Origin: DASSCW01 sp036555005
GTDB taxonomy: Bacteria > Chloroflexota > Limnocylindria > QHBO01
Direction of reading: 5' to 3'
Assembly: GCA_036555005.1 (NCBI GenBank)
Contig: DATBME010000028.1
Span: 1 to 10,735 of the forward strand
Length of the DNA: 10,735 nt
The position numbers were made by a program, and so were the translations under genes. This document shows positions 8,342 through 10,735 of the stretch, in pieces. Positions within the stretch are counted from its first letter, which is position 1; each line of letters begins with the position of its first letter. The notes beneath the pieces were generated by a model. It did not search any database and had not been told where the DNA came from. It saw nothing but the letters and a program-made list of their open reading frames with translations.

Positions 8342-9091
8342 ATGGAGGCGACGGCGATCCTGGTGTCGGTGGGCGCCTTCATGTCCGCCCTGTTCGGTGG
8401 GATGGTCGCGGCCCGCGCCACGCGCTCGGTGGGCGCCATCATCGCCATCGGCGCCGGGATCCGGATCGGCGCCGCCTTCTTCGACCTGATTCCCGAGTCC
8501 GTCGCGCAGCTCGGCTCGCTCGATCGGGCCATGGTCTGCACCGCCATCGGCTTCCTGGCCTTCTACGCCGTCGAGAAGCTGACGACCCTGCACGTCGGGC
8601 ACGAGACGGCCACCGAGATGGACCACGCCCTGCCGAGCCATCGACACGTCGGGACAATCGGCGCCATCGGCATGAGCATCCACTCCTTCCTGGACGGCAT
8701 CGCGCTGGCGGCCGGCCTGGCGGTGGGTGGTGGGCTGGGGCTGGTGATCGCGGCCGTGGTGATCGTGCACCGCTTCAGCGACGGGATCGGCATCGTCAGC
8801 TTCATGCTGGCCAGCCATACGCCGATGCGCGAGACCTATCGCTGGATCGCGATCGTGGCGGTGGCGCCGGTGCTGGGCGTGGTGCTGGGCCTGCTGATCC
8901 CGATCCCGGAGGAGGTGCTGGGCTCGATGCTCGGCGTCTTCGCCGGCTTCTTCCTGTACATCGGCGCGGCCGAGCTGCTGCCGGAGGCGCACCGGTCGGA
9001 CCGGTCGCGCTGGGTGGTGGTCTGGACGCTGGCCGGGGTGGTGGCGATCTACCTCTTCTCGATCTGGGCCGGCGTGGTGGGAGTGGCGTGA
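8342..9091 (+). CDS. ZIP-family divalent metal transporter
   Basis: This inner-membrane permease is expected to import Zn2+, Fe2+ or Mn2+. The 249 residues form about eight hydrophobic segments (roughly 4-22, 31-51, 64-80, 105-129, 133-157, 168-188, 194-212, 224-246), as ZIP proteins do. The metal-site helices are recognisable. The TM4 signature is HSFLDG (114-119), close to HNFxDG of LIV-1-type ZIPs. TM5 reads HRFSDG (143-148) where HEIPHE-like motifs are usual. DLIPES (48-53) and ELLPEAH (211-217) are also typical. A short His-rich loop (H84, H87, H95, H100, H102) separates TM3 and TM4, the usual place for a cytoplasmic metal-binding loop. ATG at 8342 gives a complete TM1. The stop overlaps the start of the Fur-family gene (TGATG), so the pair is coupled. 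The metal specificity is not readable. Confidence 0.88.
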   Translation: MEATAILVSVGAFMSALFGGMVAARATRSVGAIIAIGAGIRIGAAFFDLIPESVAQLGSLDRAMVCTAIGFLAFYAVEKLTTLHVGHETATEMDHALPSHRHVGTIGAIGMSIHSFLDGIALAAGLAVGGGLGLVIAAVVIVHRFSDGIGIVSFMLASHTPMRETYRWIAIVAVAPVLGVVLGLLIPIPEEVLGSMLGVFAGFFLYIGAAELLPEAHRSDRSRWVVVWTLAGVVAIYLFSIWAGVVGVA

Positions 9092-9540
9092 TGCGGGCCG
9101 ATCGCCTGCCCGCCACCCGCGACCGGCTGCGCGCTGCCGGCCAGCGGGTGACCCCACAGCGGCTGCTGGTGGCCGAGGTGCTGGCCGGCGCCGGCCGCCA
9201 GCTGACCGCCCAGGAGCTGTGGCATCGGGTGCGCCGCCGCAGCCCGGGCGTCGGGCGCGCGACGGTCTTCCGGACCGTGGAGACGCTGGTCGACGCCGGC
9301 GTGGCACGGCGGTTGGAACGCCCGAACCGTGCCTCCGGCTACATTGCCTGCCAGCCGGACCATCACCACCACCTGGCCTGCAGCCGATGCGGACGGGTCG
9401 AGGAGATCGGGGAGAGCTACGTGGCGGCCGTCGCGCAGCGGGTGGCCAGCGACACCGGGTTCGTCATCGACGATGCGCGGCTCGACTTCTACGGGCGCTG
9501 CGCCAGCTGCGCGCGCGACGACGGCGCGGTGCAGGACTGA
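9091..9540 (+). CDS. Fur-family metalloregulator (Fur/Zur/PerR group)
   Basis: This is a dimeric metal-dependent DNA-binding repressor of 149 residues from ATG 9091. The winged-helix part contains RVTPQRLLV (19-27), LTAQELW (38-44) and the recognition-helix region VGRATVFRTVETL (54-66). The dimerisation part contains the metal ligands H91-H94 and C97-x2-C100 (CSRCG), and a closing C137-x2-C140, the usual structural zinc site. GGGAG lies seven bases before the ATG. A GTG one codon earlier (9088) is the alternative start. Translational coupling to a ZIP importer suggests that it senses the metal the importer carries, so Zur or Fur is likely, but the sequence alone does not separate them. It probably also controls its own operon. 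Confidence 0.9.
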   Translation: MRADRLPATRDRLRAAGQRVTPQRLLVAEVLAGAGRQLTAQELWHRVRRRSPGVGRATVFRTVETLVDAGVARRLERPNRASGYIACQPDHHHHLACSRCGRVEEIGESYVAAVAQRVASDTGFVIDDARLDFYGRCASCARDDGAVQD

Positions 9541-9561
9541 CCAGCGGCCGGGCTCCGCTGG
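9541..9561. terminator. Hairpin between convergent genes, probable bidirectional terminator
   Basis: CCAGCGG (9541..9547) and CCGCTGG (9555..9561) form a perfect seven-base-pair stem around a seven-base loop. The hairpin begins right after the regulator stop and ends three bases before the galE stop, so it lies at the 3' end of both transcripts. No T-run follows on either strand, so factor-independent termination would be weak. Confidence 0.5.
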
Positions 9562-9564
9562 CTG

Positions 9565-10680
9565 TCAGGCGCGCGATCTGGCGGGCGCGCCAGCCGCGAT
9601 GGCGGCGGCATCGGTCACCCGCACGGGCTCGCCTTCGCCCTCGGCTGAGACGGCCGAGGCAGCCGGCCTGGGGGCGACACCGTCGGTGGCGGCGCTTCGG
9701 CCGTAGCCGTTGGGATGGGCCAGCCGCCATGCCCAGGCATCGGTCAGCATCTCGTCCAGCTTGCTGTGCTGCGGCTGCCAGCCCAGCTCCCGTCGCGCAC
9801 GCCGCGACGAGGCGACCAGCACCGGCGGATCCCCGCTGCGCCGCTTCAGCACGCGGGCCGGGATGGCGCGGCCGGTCACCTTGCGAGCGGCCTCGACCAC
9901 CTCGCGCACGCTGAAGCCGGCGGCCGAGCCCAGGTTGTAGACCTCCAGCGAGGGATCGCCCTCGCCGGTCGCTTCCAGCGCCAGCAGGTGCGCGGCGGCC
10001 AGGTCCCTGACGTGCACGAAGTCGCGGATGCAGGTGCCGTCGGGCGTGGAGTAGTCCTGGCCGAAGATCTGGACGTGGCTGGCCTCGCCGGCGGCCACAC
10101 GCAGGACCACGGGGATCAGGTGCGTTTCGGGCTGGTGGTCCTCTCCGTTGCGCTCGGTGGCACCGGCGACGTTGAAGTAGCGGAGGCTGATGGCGCGGAA
10201 GTCGTGGCTGGCGGCGAACCAGCGCATGGCGCCCTCGAAGGCCAGCTTGGTCGCCCCATACGGGTTGATCGGATCCGTGCGATCGGCCTCCGCGATGGGG
10301 ACACGACGTGGCTCGCCGTACACCGCCGCGGTCGAGGAGTAGACGATTCGGGTCACGCCGGCGCCCTTCATCGCCTCCAGGATCGCGACGCCGCCGGTCA
10401 CGTTGTGGCGGTAGTAGAGCGCGGGGTCGAGCATGCTCTCACCGACCAGCGACTTGGCGGCGCAATGCAGCACCGCGTCGATGCGCTCGTTGCGCAGCAG
10501 GTTTTCGAGGCGAGTCCGGTCCTGGACCGAGCCCCGCACCAGGCGCGCCGGCTTGATGACCGAGGAAGCATGTCCGGTCGACAGGTCGTCATAGACCACC
10601 ACGTGGTGGCCAGCGGCCAGGAACGCCTCCACGCTGGTGGATCCCACGTAGCCGGCACCCCCGGCAACCAGGATGCGCAC
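9565..10680 (-). CDS. galE: UDP-glucose 4-epimerase
   Basis: This NAD-dependent enzyme interconverts UDP-glucose and UDP-galactose for cell-surface glycans and galactose use. It is an extended short-chain dehydrogenase. Visible features are the dinucleotide motif GGAGYVGS (7-14), DDLSTGH (31-37), HCAAKSLVGES (72-82), SSTAAVYG (115-122) with the catalytic T117, YGATK (141-145) with Y141 and K145, and RYFNVAGA (167-174). CIRDFVHVRDLA (217-228) and YNLGS (248-252) are typical of bacterial GalE. The normal enzyme ends near residue 327 (HPNGYG); another 44 residues rich in Ala, Pro and Ser follow, which is unusual. The start is GTG at 10680, with a GGAGGAGGAG ribosome site five bases upstream. It could act on N-acetylated sugars as well. 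It is convergent with the Fur-family gene. Confidence 0.92.
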   Translation of the reverse strand: MRILVAGGAGYVGSTSVEAFLAAGHHVVVYDDLSTGHASSVIKPARLVRGSVQDRTRLENLLRNERIDAVLHCAAKSLVGESMLDPALYYRHNVTGGVAILEAMKGAGVTRIVYSSTAAVYGEPRRVPIAEADRTDPINPYGATKLAFEGAMRWFAASHDFRAISLRYFNVAGATERNGEDHQPETHLIPVVLRVAAGEASHVQIFGQDYSTPDGTCIRDFVHVRDLAAAHLLALEATGEGDPSLEVYNLGSAAGFSVREVVEAARKVTGRAIPARVLKRRSGDPPVLVASSRRARRELGWQPQHSKLDEMLTDAWAWRLAHPNGYGRSAATDGVAPRPAASAVSAEGEGEPVRVTDAAAIAAGAPARSRA

Positions 10681-10685
10681 CCGAA

Positions 10686-10695
10686 CTCCTCCTCC
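10686..10695 (-). promoter_or_regulatory. Ribosome binding site of galE
   Basis: GGAGGAGGAG on the minus strand lies five bases before the GTG at 10680 and settles that start. The remaining 40 bases to the window edge are too few to call a promoter or an upstream gene. Confidence 0.7.
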
Positions 10696-10735
10696 GTTCC
10701 GCCGGGTCAGCTTGCCCGCGAGACGACCGCTCGCG

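Noticed and set aside
10707..10735. End of an upstream minus-strand gene (TGA at 10709..10707 after nine codons)
   Set aside because: It is too short to identify, and any frame would show a stop by chance at this length.

Overview
This high-GC bacterial window carries ten protein genes packed almost end to end. The strong GC bias in third codon positions, a LytR-CpsA-Psr (LCP) envelope protein and a mycobacterial-type glucosyl-3-phosphoglycerate synthase suggest a high-GC Chloroflexota or Actinomycetota-like organism. That assignment is inference: there is no rRNA or tRNA here, and I see no phage, transposase or CRISPR array.

Left block (1..6560, all on the minus strand, so transcription runs right to left). 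The order is: a LigD-like ligase adenylation domain that has lost its catalytic residues (5829..6560), a GT78/GT2-like glycosyltransferase (4414..5730, probable CTG start), a fusion of two universal stress protein domains to a GT81 glucosyl-3-phosphoglycerate synthase (2456..4414), a GarK/GlxK-type glycerate kinase (1261..2448), endonuclease III (358..1257), and the N-terminus of an LCP-family protein that runs off the left edge (1..347). From the GT78-like gene onward the genes overlap or are 3 to 10 bases apart, so they look like one operon. Its core (two glycerate-type glycosyltransferases plus glycerate kinase) points to synthesis and turnover of glucosyl- or mannosyl-glycerate. Such compounds serve as compatible solutes or as primers of methylglucose-type polysaccharides. 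The fused stress domains suggest control by nucleotide or stress state.

Middle (6561..6999). This non-coding stretch of about 440 bases holds two 38-bp direct repeats built on palindromes, a degenerate inverted third copy, a 13-14 bp tandem array, and a candidate promoter for the left operon. A DEAD-box RNA helicase with a TTG start follows (7000..8268, minus).

Right block. A compact 73-bp divergent promoter region separates the helicase from a plus-strand pair: a ZIP-family metal transporter (8342..9091), apparently leaderless, translationally coupled to a Fur-family metalloregulator (9091..9540). A perfect hairpin sits between the regulator and the convergent galE gene (9565..10680, minus), which encodes UDP-glucose 4-epimerase with an unusual low-complexity C-terminal tail.

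The observations most worth following up are the glycerate-glycoside operon with its USP-GpgS fusion, the catalytically dead ligase domain at its head, the probable CTG start codon, and the palindromic repeats upstream.
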